Shown here: piece after piece, positions 51,623-63,596 of the stretch
Numbering within the stretch: the first letter of the stretch is position 1
Layout of the letters: every line of letters starts with the position of its first letter
Origin: Naematelia aurantialba
Taxonomy: Eukaryota; Basidiomycota; Tremellomycetes; Tremellales; Naemateliaceae
Direction of reading: 5' to 3'
Length of the DNA: 64,000 bases
Assembly (NCBI GenBank): GCA_021527695.1
Contig: JAKFAO010000003.1
Location: 558,001 to 622,000 of the forward strand
Position numbers and translations under genes: made by a program
Notes under the pieces: model-generated
Databases searched by the model: none
What the model was told of the DNA's origin: nothing
What the model saw: only the letters and a program-made list of their open reading frames with translations

Positions 51623-52932
51623 CTACATGGCTACATTATATTCAGCTCGCGCGACGTGTGCGCCCCCGCTGGCTGGGGCTAATTCTTGCTGTGTGATGTC
51701 ATCCCACTTTACACCGCCATTGGCTTCGCTCAGATCTCCCGCCTCGCCCCTGGCGAACAGGACGAGTCCCATCGCGACGAGCTTGCACGCCGCCACAGCG
51801 ATGGCCATGCAGCCCAACGAGGACATGGCGGCACCCACAAACGCCCCCAGCCAGAACACGGCAATGTAAAGAGCGCGCCGATTGCGTGCACGCACGTCGG
51901 TGTCTCGACCGGTCTGAAAGATGGTTGGATCGGATATAAACGCCGCGTAAGGGGTCGTCATCATTGCTGTTGGAATCTCGCGGCACCCGGCGTTGGTAGC
52001 CTGAAACGTGCAGTTCAGCATGACGGCCGCCGACACACGGCGCGTGCGTGCAAGCAAGGTCACGCACCATCGTGACTTGGGGTCCACCTTGAATCGCGAG
52101 GAGTAGCATGTAAATCCAATCAAACGTCGCATCTGATCGATAGAGTGGATTCTGTTTGTGTGTGCACGTAGCGTTTGCTCGAAACGCCATGGCTGCCGCG
52201 ACTGCGAGAACGGCGAGCTGGAAAGTAAAGCTGAGTAAGAGCCAGAGACGACGGCGATGGCCTTTGCGCGTTCAGTGCTGCCAGCGAGCCAGGAACGGCA
52301 AAACTCGATAAACTCACCAAGATATCCGCCCAGTTGTCCAAAGACCAGGCCTGAGACGATGAATCCAGCGAGAGATACGCCGGGAAGGAGCGGGTTCTTT
52401 GCAGACGCCCCCAGAGCCGCTACGGCCAGAGAGATCGTGTTCCTGTGGCCGCGTCAGCTGCCCGCTAGCGACGCCGACGGCAGCGGGGAGGACACGACGT
52501 GCCCTGTTTGACTGGTCGCAAACGTCTGGTACGCCTTGTACGTCACGCTATCGGCCAGCCTGCGGCGGATATCAGCTCGCACCTGGACTCGCACCTGGAC
52601 ACGTCCACGCCCAACGCCCGACCCGCCAACCTACGCGCAGGAAAAGGTCACGATGAAGAGCGGCAGCACCATGGCGTCTCCCGGCACGATCTCCGCACCC
52701 CACTCGCGCCAGCTCCTCGCGCGCAGCCCGTGCCCGTGCCGTCGCTTGGACCCCCAGTCGAGATCGACCTCCACCCCAGTGAAACCAATATAGCTGGACG
52801 CGGCGTCGAGCAGCTTGCGCCCTACCCCGAGCTCGGGCGTCGGCGTACCACCGACACAGTGATGCGGCGGTAATAGAGGCGCAGTGTCGCCCCGCCGCCG
52901 ACCGGTGTCCGTCGCTCCATACCGTTGAACAT
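51623..52932 (-). CDS. DUF1275 (YoaK-like) membrane protein
   Basis: Multi-pass membrane protein of the DUF1275 family, function not established. From the N-terminus: REWGAEIVPGDAMVLPLFIV with TFSC (about 52640-52710), spliced to ALADSVTYKAYQTFATSQTG (about 52510-52570), then NTISLAVAALGASAKNPLLP and GVSLAGFIVSGLVFGQLGGY (about 52330-52440), later REIPTAMMTTPYAAFISDPT (about 51940-51990), then RNRRALYIAVFWLGAFVGAA. Order and motifs agree with the family. The stop is at 51623. The start at 52932 (MFNGMERRTPVGGGATLRLY) and the middle exon joins are my best guess; about 60 residues after the start depend on a weak intron. A transport role is often assumed but unproven. Confidence 0.75.
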
Positions 52933-53611
52933 GTCTCGAGGAAGGGCCCGGAGAGATCAGACCAGCTAAGTAACAGACATCAACGACAATCCCAACCTCC
53001 ACCCCGACCCCCTGCCGCCGGTTCCCTCGCTCGTGCGCACCGTGGCTCACCTCGTTCCGACACTGCGCTTCTCCGCCGTAGCGTGCTGCCTTCCACCTGC
53101 ATGCAATGTCCGACAGGTTTCGCAGCTCTTCAACGCGGGCCCACTGAGATGGTAATACACCATGCCATCTTTGAGGGATATCTTGCCGAGGTGACAGGTG
53201 ACAGACCAACAAACTGCAAACTGCTAATGGTGTCATTTTGCAACGGATTGTCGTGATCGACGTTTGGCTTTTGACGCTTGGCATTTTGGCGTTTGCAGTC
53301 ATCTTACAGCGCATCCCATCCCGCGTCGGTCGCTGCTAGCTGCATTGTCCTTGAGCTCACAGATCGTTCTCGTTGCCGAGTGAGCGGTACATGCATCATG
53401 GTAGATGGGGCAAAACAGTCTCGAATTTCGACTGCATGTCACGGCGTGCAGAAAAGGCAAGAGGACGTCATCTCCTGCGAGGCAGGATTGCCCAAGACAA
53501 GCTCAGAGTCTGCCAGTGTCTAGCGTCCTCAGGATGGGCCGCTATAATGCAAGCACTGCCTGCAGCGCTCATGCGCCGAGTCTCGTTTCCCTGACGTTTA
53601 CAGCAATAGTC
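52933..53611. other. Intergenic, nothing seen
   Basis: Upstream of the DUF1275 gene and downstream of the aldolase gene. Open frames here show no conserved character. Confidence 0.45.
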
Positions 53612-55362
53612 TCAAAGCAGATGATCTCCCTTGGCCGCCGACAGCTCATCCTCGATATACGGTCCAAAGCAAAACCACCCCATCTCGCTGGATCCAATCT
53701 CTTCTTTTGTAGAAGCGCACTCGACGTCTCCCACGCGTACTACGTTGGGCGCCATGGCTGCGCTTGGCCGGTGGGTCGCTGCATCAAGCAGCAGCTGGGA
53801 TTTGCAGCACATTTCGTAGTTGAGTTGCCTGATTCGAGTCAGCAGGGGACCCAATCGGGCAGGAGCAGCGACAACCCAACGCAATAGCAACAACAGCAAC
53901 AACAGCAAATGCCGTCCCTGGACGGGATTGTAAACCGACTAGGCAACCAACCAGCAACGCCCAAGAGGGAGGGGAAGTCATATGGCACAGTCACGCGCCC
54001 GAGACATATGCTGGGAGGAGGGGGTGGCAGGGACAGTAGGGTGGGGCGGAGGTGACGGGACGGTAAGAGCTGCAGCAGCATAAAGGCAACACCATGAGGC
54101 CAACGATCGCCGCGGGACTGACCACCAGGCGGCTTCGTCAATGCTCAATTTCCCAATGGACAGCGGACCGTGATTCTGCAGTAAAGCGACCTTTGTATCG
54201 GGCCGTAAGAACGAGCCAATGCGCTTGCCCTCGAGATCGTCAAATACAGCCCCTACGTCTGCTTAGCATGGACGTCTTTCCCAGATGCGCCGCGTTTGCG
54301 CTCGTCTCCTCACCTCCAAATGGCACGAGCACGGTACAGCCGTCAAACGCGCAGACGTCCTGGTTGACCCTGTCCAATTGTCTGCCCAGTGCGGAGAAGG
54401 CTGTGAAGGTCAGCTCAAGTGTTCCGGCGGTGGCGGGGTCGCTAGCGTGCCCCAGAGGGAGAGTGACTCGAAGAAGGAGGGGGGGGGTGGGAGAGGTATT
54501 GAGAATGAGGTTTGAGAGGGAGTTGACGACGGGGGCTGAAGAGGGGAGTTGGAGAGGGGAGTTTGGAGAATAGAAGAGGGGACGTGCCTTTGGAATGCGG
54601 GCCGTGGACATGGACGATGGCCTCACATCCGCCGTCGCTTCCGCCAGGCTGTGCCGGACCCCGGCCCATCGCCTTGTAAATCGGCGCATGGATGCTGGTG
54701 GCGCTGGCGTCTACCGGCTGGTCGCCCTGGACAATCTCGCCCGAATCGGAGACGCGGACGAGGTCAGACACGCGCATGCGCGCAAACGACCGGCCCTGCG
54801 GGTTGACCCAGAACGTGTTGGGTTCGATGGGGTCCCGCGTCGAGCAGTGTCCTGCGGGTTAGCGAGGTGACCTGCCATGGAGAAGGCGAGCTGAGGATGG
54901 GGGCGGGGACGAGGCTGAGACAGAAGATGAGGAGGATGATCTTGAAGAAGAGGATGAGGACCAGGACGAGGATGTGGTGACGATGGCGAATGAATCAATA
55001 CGAGGGAGGAGGAAGATCAACTCGCACTTACCTGCAACACCCTCGGCCAGGCCCTGGCGGTGCAACGCTCGGAAGACCAACACGAGATGCTCTTTGCGAT
55101 ACTGCCGTTCCTCCTGCAACGACGTAAACGTCGGCATCAGCGTCCGGCTAGGGCCCGACTGGATGTCTTTAAAGGCTGATTTCTCATGGTCCCGAGTCGT
55201 AGGGAACAGCCGCAGCGGGCCTGCCAGCGCGCGCGCCGGCGCCGGTGCGGGTGCGAGTGTCGGTGCAGAGGCAGAGGCACGAGCAGGCGCAGGTGAGCTT
55301 GTGCGTGTGGTCGTGCTTGTAGACGAGGCAGCAAGGGAAGATAGAGTGTGCACTGATGCCAT
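53612..55362 (-). CDS. Class II aldolase/adducin-domain protein
   Basis: Metal-dependent aldolase-fold protein of the fungal adducin-like group; substrate unknown. Start MASVHTLSSLAASSTSTTTR at 55362, with a Thr/Ser/Ala/Pro-rich leader (a PAPAPARA repeat) that may target mitochondria. Core: ERQYRKEHLVLVFRALHRQG with LAEGVAG, then DPIEPNTFWVNPQGRSFARM and RVSDLVRVSDSGEIVQGDQP; AIVHVHGPHSKG carries the metal-binding His-x-His; TAFSALGRQLDRVNQDVCAF, VFDDLEGKRIG, and SIDEAAWWSVPRRSL across short introns. The end EIGSSEMGWFCFGPY matches the usual C-terminal segment; stop at 53612. At least six exons. Because of the low-complexity intron at 54470-54560 some frames run through it. Neighbours do not suggest a pathway. 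Confidence 0.85.
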
Positions 55363-55751
55363 GGCGAGCTGGTGCTGGAACGCGATTGACAAGTGGTTGC
55401 GAAATCGAAAAGTCAAGAAGATAACAAATCAAGAGTCAAGCTTGACGCGATAAGATGCGACGAGGTCCGACAAGGTCCGTGTGACATGTTGCAACGACCG
55501 ACCATGTCCCGAGGTCGGAGATGGAGGAGGACAAGGTTGTCCCCATGTTGCCTCGACGACTTGGTGTATGTAAGACGGCGTCTGTGCCAACATCTGTGAC
55601 ATACATCTGTGACACGGCTGTTATGACTTGCACCTGCGACATGCACCTGTGACATGCATCTGTGACTTGCATCTGTGGCATGGCTCTGGCCGCACAACCT
55701 TCCGATCTGACTACATACAAGTACTTGCACCCTACCATCTACAACCCGGAC
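55363..55751. repeat. Intergenic with 14-bp tandem repeats
   Basis: At about 55592-55680 the motif GACATGCACCTGT / GACTTGCATCTGT is repeated six to seven times with drift. No gene seen. Confidence 0.7.
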
Positions 55752-58410
55752 CTAAGCTTGTATGACGAGACCTGCCGGTTTCTCGTCGACCCTTGATCGC
55801 TCCAGATACGACTGCCACAACTTGGCTGCATGAGCCCAACCGCCCCCGCCATTGCCGTCCCACAGCCTGGCCTGGCCATTCTGTCTGCCTTTCTGTCGCC
55901 TTTGGTCGTCAAACGGCCCGAAGCGGGACTTGCGCATCTCCTCTGCCGACTCTTCTCGCAGCTCGCTGCCAAGCTTCGGAAAACTCGCTGGGCGCGCCGA
56001 GGAGGTTGACAACACTGGACCGAGCGCCTCGGGATCGAGATACGGCTTGGCCGTCGCCGAGGCCAACGCCAGCGCTTCTCCACCCGAGTTTTCCGCAGAG
56101 AGGTGAACCTCGACAGGCACTGCCACGTTATGACTGCTCGTCATGTGATTTCGGTGCTGAGACCGCTCGGGCAGCTTGTATTCATCCCATTCTGCGTCCC
56201 GGGCAGCGAGGGGATCACGCGATCCGAGAGCTTGGCGCGCGGCCGTGTCAGCCTCGTCCACCTCGCAGCGGAACTTTGTGTGCAGGCTGAAGACGAGGTT
56301 TGCCTTGATCGCCTCGAATGTCGCGTCATACGTCGGAAGGGCGTTGTAAGGGCTGTCAAGACGTCAGCACAATCCATGGGGGCAAGAGGCGGAAGAGAGA
56401 GGACCGCGACGTACGTTGCGACGTCGACGTCGACGTCGTACGACTCATTGGAGCCCTTTTCAAAGCTGAAATCGTGGCGGAACGCTCCGTGGTTCCACGG
56501 CATGCCACCTTCAAAGCTGGTACACATTGTCCCTCTTGCTGCTTTGCTGCTCTCTTCTCGCTCCTTCTCAAGCACCGATAGCGGCTTGATCAGCAGCATC
56601 CGAGCCATATCTCGGCCACCTTGCATCCAGCGGTGCCGGTGAGGACCCATGACTGAGCCGCTCACGTCATCATACTCCGACTCGGATTGCAGGTATTGGT
56701 ACGCCCAGGTGACGTTGCGCTGCGTGGTCTGTCTCACATCGAGGAATGCAGGATACTCAGTCCCATTGCCGGTCCGAGTGATCCTGACATGGAGCGTTGA
56801 GTTTTCGCCTGCCCTATCAGTACACTCCCATTCTTACCGACAGTGCATACCTTGGACGAGGGGGGCATATGGCGAGGTGATCTGCATCTCGAATTTGGCC
56901 AAAGCATTGTCATCCTGGAGATATCAGGCCACGGGCCGTACAGGGCGGCAGGCTCCGACTCACACATGCAGGCGCAGTCCTGCCGTACTTAATCCAGTCC
57001 TGTGGATCATTCGATGCTCTCGATGTCTCGTTTCTTGGAGACTCAAAGTATACCATTTCCGGCCAGGCAGTGATGGCCTGCCTCTCGTTGGCAAGCGATG
57101 TGCCGCTAGGAAGGAAACCAGATTGGCCTGCGGGAATGTCGAGGACTGTGCCGTTTGCAAGTCGCAACAGATGGTAGTATTCGAAGCGTGACTCGGCATT
57201 ACGCACCTTTTGGCGGCATCAGAAACATGCGTGCACGGTGAGGACGTGTATACGTACCTGCCCGTCCGAGCCGGTGTTGTAGCCTATGTACGCCCTCTCC
57301 TCGACGGGAGGAAGCTGCGCGAGTCAGTGGCGATCCGGTTCGTTCAAAGTTGGCGGAGGGTTTCCACTTTGGCAGAGGGCCGGCGCGACTCACATTTACG
57401 TCTGGGACGTGCACGAAGAAAGGGACGATGGTATCCACGACCGTCTTGTCACCTACGAGAGCATGTCAGTGGCATGCAACGAGCACAAGGTGGCAGGACG
57501 CGTACCACTGTTGTCAAACGGAAGGTCCTGAACCACGTCAAACACGTTCCTCTCCGCCCCATGGACTTCCCACAATCTTGGGTCTTGCAGGGCTTTGTCT
57601 ATACGATTTGATCAGCGACGGTATTGTCAAGTAACAGCCGAAGAATGCGTGACGCACTGTATTCGTCCATCTGTTTCCCATAATCATCCATGTCTCGTAT
57701 TCCGCCATTCACGAGGTAAATGTCGTTCCAGTCGACCGAAGAGCGGCAGCGCGATGAGTTCCATTCGGGTCTCACGGGGAAATCGGCGTTGCTCGATCTG
57801 TCCAGTCAAAGAAGATTACATCAGTTCTGTTACCAGATAGTGACCGCAATATCAAGAGCGAGAAGAGAGTGACCGCGAGCGTGAAGAGCGTGAAGAGCGT
57901 GAAGAGCGTGAAGAGCGTGAAGAGCGTGAAGAGCGAGAAGAGTGTGAAGAGCGAGAAGAGAGCGAGAAACGAGCTGAGGAGAGGGACCGCGAGCTTCAAG
58001 GGCGAGAAGAGCGATGCGCTGCTTTATGCTCACTTCTTCTTGATGACAGCACGCTCTTTGAACCTCAGACCGACTTGCCACCCGACGACATCACCACACG
58101 CACTGCCGTTCAATGCCAGACGGGCGTGCGCCGGAAACGTCCCGGACGGAGCTAGGTCGGGCGCTCTGACCCAGGACCGCACTTCGCACGGCCACGCTTT
58201 GGCGACAGCATCGTTCGGTCCCTCGGTGTCCCCATCTTCGGACGATACCGCCGGGGTGATGGTGACGCTGACGGCGCCGCTGTTGGTATTTGTATTGGTG
58301 TTGGTGACGGTCTTGGTCTTGGCGTCAGTGTCAATGTCGACGGCAGGGACTGTTGCCGCTCGAGATAGAGTGGCCAACACCCCCCACGCCACGAGAGCTC
58401 GGGACCGCAT
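55752..58410 (-). CDS. Secretory-pathway glycoprotein of unknown function, possibly arrestin-like fold
   Basis: Not recognised by name. MRSRALVAWGVLATLSRAAT at 58410 is a good signal peptide. Exons then read: PAHARLALNGSACGDVVGWQ with VGLRFKERAVIKK; NRTDVIFFDWTDRATPIS; VPFFVHVPDVN; ESRFEYYHLLRLANGTVLDI; EMVYFESPRNETSRASNDPQ with DWIKYGRTAPAC; ALAKFEMQITSPYAPLVQGE; RITRTGNGTEYPAFLDVRQT with QRNVTWAYQYL; GTMCTSFEGGMPWNHGAFRH with DFSFEKGSNESYDVDVDVAT; and a C-terminal region of about 150 residues ending AAKLWQSYLERSRVDEKPAG to the stop at 55752. Several N-x-S/T sites fit passage through the ER. The alternation of Ala/Leu-rich strands and polar loops in the first half recalls arrestin-type beta sandwiches, which is only an impression. 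No transmembrane segment seen, so the protein is either secreted or luminal. Confidence 0.65.
57872..57962. repeat. 9-bp minisatellite in an intron
   Basis: About ten copies of GCGTGAAGA/GCGAGAAGA. It lies between the donor gtgagc after AVIKK and the exon starting at NRTDV, so it is intronic. Confidence 0.85.
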
Positions 58411-59054
58411 GGCCAGCAGGCCGTCTCGGATTACTGTATGTAAGCAGACAGTCTCGAGACGACTGCTATGTACAGAGCCGACTGGGCAGGTCCCTTGTAG
58501 ACGGGTGCTATAGAGTCCAACTAGAGAACAAAGCCGGTCTTTCAGGGATTACACAGTATGCTTGATTGGGCAAAAATCTCCGGGTCCATGCCCACGTCTG
58601 CCACTCGGACGACAGACGACACCTCACTGACCAGTGATCAGACACACCTGCCAGCGAGAATAGCGAGCATACGCATCAGTGATCGAGGCATGCATGCAAC
58701 TAGAGCCCATCAGTGGAACAGAGCTTGCACAATGCCAGCGAATACAATGCCTCGGTAAAAAGCGCAACCTCCCCAATCCGCCCTGCCATCGTCACGTCCA
58801 CGACCGACCGAGTTTCCAGCTGTTAGAATCGTTGCCTGAATACGTGGGCGAACCCCTGGTGATCTGCCGAAATCAATCAAAGCAGCATACTTTACATATC
58901 AAGGAATCAGCAAACGATATAGGTATATATCTGCACAACGTTCTCCGCCCATGAAAAAGCCGGACCGTGGACGTCCACCGCAGGACATCCTGAAACAATC
59001 CGCTTCTCTTCTCCGATTTTCCCAATACACATTTCCCTAGTACACTATCCACAT
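58411..59054. other. Intergenic, nothing seen
   Basis: Upstream region of the glycoprotein gene and downstream region of the Rab gene. No RNA gene or coding frame supported. Confidence 0.45.
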
Positions 59055-60118
59055 CTAGCAGCAGCCTCCGCTTGATGACGACCCTTGCTTGTGCACATCG
59101 ACGCCACGTCGGTCCGCCGCCAAGCTCGGTGCAGATGCCGCTTCGGGTTGCGAGTCGATCAGGCGCGTCTTGATATCTCGGGCGAGGGTGAAGAACGCCT
59201 CCTCCACACCCTCGTTGGCCTTTGCTGATGTCTCGAGGAATCGCAACCCAAACTCATCTGCGAGCTGCTTGCCCTGTTCCAGGGTCACTGCCCGCTTCTC
59301 GTCCCAGTCGCATTTGTTCCCAATGAGGATTTTGTTGACCCCGGCAGATGCGTGCTGTTCAATGTTCGAGTGCCACGTGCGGATGTCTGACGGCTCAGCA
59401 TATAGAGCGTGGCAGGGCAGAGGCAACTCACTGTTGAACGACTTTTCGTCTGTCACGTCGTAGACCAAGAGAATACCCATGGCGCCGCGGTAGTATGCCG
59501 TAGTGATTGTTCGGAATCGTTCCTGGCCTGCCGTGTCCCACTGCTCCGGTAAGTATCCGTCAAATGGACAAAGTCGGAATGGGACAAGAACGACAACATG
59601 GAACGTTGACAGATGAATGAAACCCTCCGGGCAGCACCGATAGCAGCAGGAACCAGGATTAAGAGGGTCATGCGGTACCCCGGTGCGTGGGAGGATATGC
59701 CGGATAAATAGGATACTCACAATTTGCAGCTTGATCCTCTTGCCATCGAGCTCGATGGTACGAATCTTGCTACCAAGTTCATCAGCTAAGGCCGAGAGAC
59801 GACAGATGTGACCCACAAATCGATACCGATGGTGGTGATAAATGAAGGTGTCCACGAATCGTCGCAGAATCGGAGCAGGAGACACGACTTGCCGACACCT
59901 GGTGCATGATCAGTTTACAAGTACTCTAGACCAAAAAGTGGCAGACTGACCCGAGTCACCGATGAGGAGGAGCTTGATCAGACTGTTCGTAATCAGCGGA
60001 TTACCGGACGCGTCGTTCGCTGTGCAATTTCCGTAGCCACCAGAATGATAACGACAGGGACGTGGCATAGGAGGAGCACTCTCGCGAACACTTACAAGTC
60101 ATAGTGTGGGCCGGCCAT
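59055..60118 (-). CDS. SEC4: Rab GTPase of the Sec4/Rab8 group
   Basis: Small GTPase that directs secretory vesicles to the plasma membrane (exocyst pathway). Exon 1 is 60096-60118 (MAGPHYD); the following exons give [20 protein letters not shown] (P-loop), [20 protein letters not shown] (effector loop with the invariant Thr), [34 protein letters not shown] (switch II, after an intron of about 175 bp), [47 protein letters not shown] (NKxD), [18 protein letters not shown] (SAK), and the C-terminus SSSSGGCC with two prenylated cysteines. All nucleotide-binding motifs are intact. Full length, about 200 residues. The effector sequence [20 protein letters not shown] is of the Sec4/Rab8 type. Confidence 0.93.
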
Positions 60119-60384
60119 GATTACAGACACCCTGTCGCTTCGAGAATGGTTCGAGGATTGGAAAGAGACGAGTTGGTGAGAGACAAAGAGGTGAACCCAG
60201 GCAGATTCCTGGTCTTTCAGTTCTCTCTCTCTCACAGCCGGTGGCGCCCGCATCCGACTCCCTGACGGGATTATCCTCGGCGATATAACGGGAGTTCGTG
60301 AGTGGCACTTTAGAAACCTGGGCGCGCGTGTTTTGGCTCTCCTTGAGCAGAGAAAGAGTACTATTGCTGTTGTGCATCCACACA
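60119..60384. promoter_or_regulatory. Divergent promoter of SEC4 and NIC96
   Basis: 266 bp separate the two start codons on opposite strands, so they share a promoter. A CT-rich stretch (TTCTCTCTCTCTC, about 60219-60232) lies inside it. Confidence 0.5.
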
Positions 60385-63300
60385 ATGTCCACCTCTGCTC
60401 CCCAACGCTCAAACGGCATCGGGCCCTCGTCCGCTAGACCACCGGCATCGTCGACGTTGACCTCGCTGCTCGCACAGGCAAACTCTCTCAACCATGCCGA
60501 CCAAGACGCCGAGCTGCCTCCGCTACGGTACGGGATCGAGGAGATTGAGCGCATGAGTGAGAGTGTGGTGGGCAAAGGCAAGCGAACCAGAGGGAGAGAC
60601 GGAGAAGGGTGGGTTGCATCATATGAATCTACTGATCAGCCCAGGTTCAATCTACTCTCAAACCTAGGCGTCAATACCTCGCAACTTGCTCATACCGTCT
60701 CGAACCTCCCTTCCACCTCGGCGCCTCGAGGACGGCGCCGGAAGCATGTCCAGACGGGCTTGGAACAGTATGGAGAGGGACGGTCAACGGCCGGACAGGA
60801 TGATATCTCGGTCTGGGGACGGAATTGGCACGAGACGATCATACTCAGTGGGATTGAGTTGCAGCGCCAAAAGGTACTTTTGGTCTCTGCATCAGGCGTG
60901 TCATCAGCTGAGCCTCAGACTGTGAAAAGCTTTGAAAAGCAATTCCAACAGCGCATGCTGCAGAATTGGGAGAACGAGAAGAAACGTGTCTTGCAAGAGG
61001 AGCTAGGCGTCACAGAGGACGAGGTCAATCGGGCTGCCGGAGGCGATCTCTCCAAAATGGCGGCTTTCCTCGGCGACTCTGTGCTTGGAAAGAGTGCGCT
61101 TGGATCTAGTACCCGACGCGTGAGTAGTGCTCATTCACACTGTCTGATGCCTAGTTTGCACTGGCATCATCGACATTTAAATCCAATGATGCAAAGGACG
61201 GCGGTTTGGTAATGCATACCAAGATGATGCGATACGAGCAGGTCGTGCGGGTAGGTCTTCTCAGACGCCATGTCCCACTATCCCGACGCCAAACTGACAG
61301 AAACTAGCAACTCAATCAATGCAGATCTCGCAAGGAGCCTTTCGAGCTCTGTCAGGCTCTGGCAGAGTCCACCAAGGGCGACCAGCAACACCCAGCTCTC
61401 CCATCCTCTTATCGCATACTTGCCTATATCACCCAGGAGCCGTCGGTGCGCGATGCGCTTGATTCGTCAACTGCGGGACCGTCGCAGTCTGCCGAGCCAG
61501 TACAGGAGAGACAATATGCAGAGGCGTATCTGGGAGACGAACGGTCCAGCCGGGCTGCACTGCTGCGAGGCCGTCTTGCTACCGGCGGGCGCAGGTTCCT
61601 CGAGCGAGAGTGAGTATCCCCGACAGGATGTGTTTCGCACAAGGCGTCCTGAGCTCACTGTGGCAGTTTTGAGAATCATGTCGATGAGATGATTGCGAAA
61701 TACCCAAAGGAGGCTGCGCTCGGCGGCGTCCCAGGAATAGAAAACAAGATTCGCGCTTACGTCTCGGTGGTCCTGCGAACGAAAGAGGCACAGGACATGT
61801 ACAAACCCGAGGTGAGCTCGCCCGAACGCGACGAGACCCATATCAGCCCAGCTCATGCGTGATAGTCTGTGGATGGGAGATACCTCTTTGCCATTGCCTA
61901 CTTTATGTTGCGCTGCGGGTACCCCGACGAAGCGGCCAATTTGCTCGCCGAACACCAGAGCTCGCTGCGCCGTGAAGATTGGTCTCTTCCTGGAGCGTTC
62001 CGGGCTCGCACATCCATCCCTCGATCCCAGCGCGATACCCTCCTTAATGACTTTAACGCGACTGTACGCAACAATCCCAATGTCGATCAGTACAAGCTGG
62101 CATTGTACAAGATCGTTGGACGTCTCGAGCTCAATCGCAAGACCGCCAAGGTGGCTCAGACCACAGAGGACTGGATTTGGCTCCAACTGATGCTTGTCCG
62201 CGACTCGAGAGACGATGCTCCTCAGGATGTATACACTCTCGACGACTTTGCGAGGCTGGTTGTCAAGTATGGCTCGGAGCGCTTCGATCAAGGCGGTCAG
62301 CGTCCTTTGGTCTGGTTCAATGTCCTCATCTTCAGCGGACAGTATGAGCGGGTCAGTCGTTCTCTGCCTCAACGGATGGGCGCTGACTCCCACAGGCTAT
62401 TTCATATCTTTATTCAAAGGCACAGCTGCGGACGGACGCAGTGCATCTGGCGATCGCGCTCGCTTACTACGGGCTCTTGCGGACGTCGTCAGCCCCAGAT
62501 GCCGAGTTATGTAAGTGGTCGCCTAGCGGTTCGTGGTCCATACTAATGGCGTAGTGGTCGAGTCGGAGGGACCAGTGCTCAACTTTGCTCGAATGGTACG
62601 GACATATGTGCAGCCATTCTTCAAAGCCGAGCCTACCATCGCCCTGCAATATGCGTACCTAGTTGCATTGGGTTACGACTCGCCGGTCGAAGGGGCCAAA
62701 CAGCGAGACATGGCCGTTGACATGGTGCGCGACATTGTGCTCGCTTCTAAAAGTTGGTCAAAGTTGCTGGGCAGTGTGAGAGCGGATGGGTCCAAAGAGG
62801 TGAGTTTTTCTTGCAGGCATGCATGGACTGACATAGGCAGACCGGAGTGATTGAGCGAGACCTTGGCTTGCTGCGACTATCTAATACTGCCGACTACCTT
62901 CAGCGCATCGTCCTGTCGGCCGCGGACCAGTCATCGCTCGATTCTTCTCTGATCGATTCGATGGAGCTGTACCACCTGGCAGGCTCGTACGACAAGGTTG
63001 TCGAGTCGGCCAATAGAGCGCTGGGGCAGACTCTCGGTTCCGACACGACGCACCCGCTCAAGACCGAGGCGGGAGCCGTGGGCCTGTCTGGCGCTTTTGG
63101 CGGCGCCAGCGATGTGTACAGCTTGGCGAAGCGCGTGCACGAGGTGTACGAGCGTGATCTTGCTCGTCGGTCGAAAGTCTCTGCTGTGCAATGGACGACG
63201 CTTGAAGTGCTGTTACAACTCAAGCTGGCGCTTGCGCAATTTGCCGAAAGCCGGCCCGATCTCGCACTCGACACTCTGCGCTCGACCAACTTGCTGCCCC

Positions 63301-63596
63301 TGGACGCGTCGCCTACGGCCCCGCCTGTGTCGCTGTACACGGCGCGGTTCAAGCAGCTGCTGGACCAGCCGACGATTGCGTCGCTGGACGATATCGTCGT
63401 GACGGCCATGAAGTGCCTGCACCAGCTCTCGCAGCATTTGAAAAGCAGTCCGTATGGGGACCAAGGGCGGACGCAGATGCTGGCGGGGTATCGAACGATG
63501 GCGATGGGGTTGGTGCAGTTTGCGAGCGGGCTGAGGCTGAGGCTCGGCGGGGACGTGTATCGCCAGCTGAGCAGCATGAGTGGGTCCAGCGCCTAG
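60385..63596 (+). CDS. NIC96: Nucleoporin NIC96/Nup93
   Basis: Scaffold nucleoporin linking inner-ring subcomplexes of the nuclear pore. Start MSTSAPQRSNGIGPSSARPP at 60385. Conserved N-terminal part RFNLLSNLGVNTSQLAHTVS with NLP; coiled-coil-like KSFEKQFQQRMLQNWENEKK. After introns come YEQVVRQLNQCRSRKEPFEL, then LFAIAYFMLRCGYPDEAANL with LAEHQ, YKLALYKIVGRLELNRKTAK, TEDWIWLQLMLVRDSR, FNVLIFSGQYER, TIALQYAYLVALGYDSPVEG, and the helical C-terminus VSLYTARFKQLLDQPTIASL to FASGLRLRLGGDVYRQLSSM. About ten exons, ending at 63596, with no disruption seen. The helical solenoid with the ALYKIIGR- and DWIWLQL-type blocks is diagnostic of the Nup93/NIC96 family. Confidence 0.9.
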
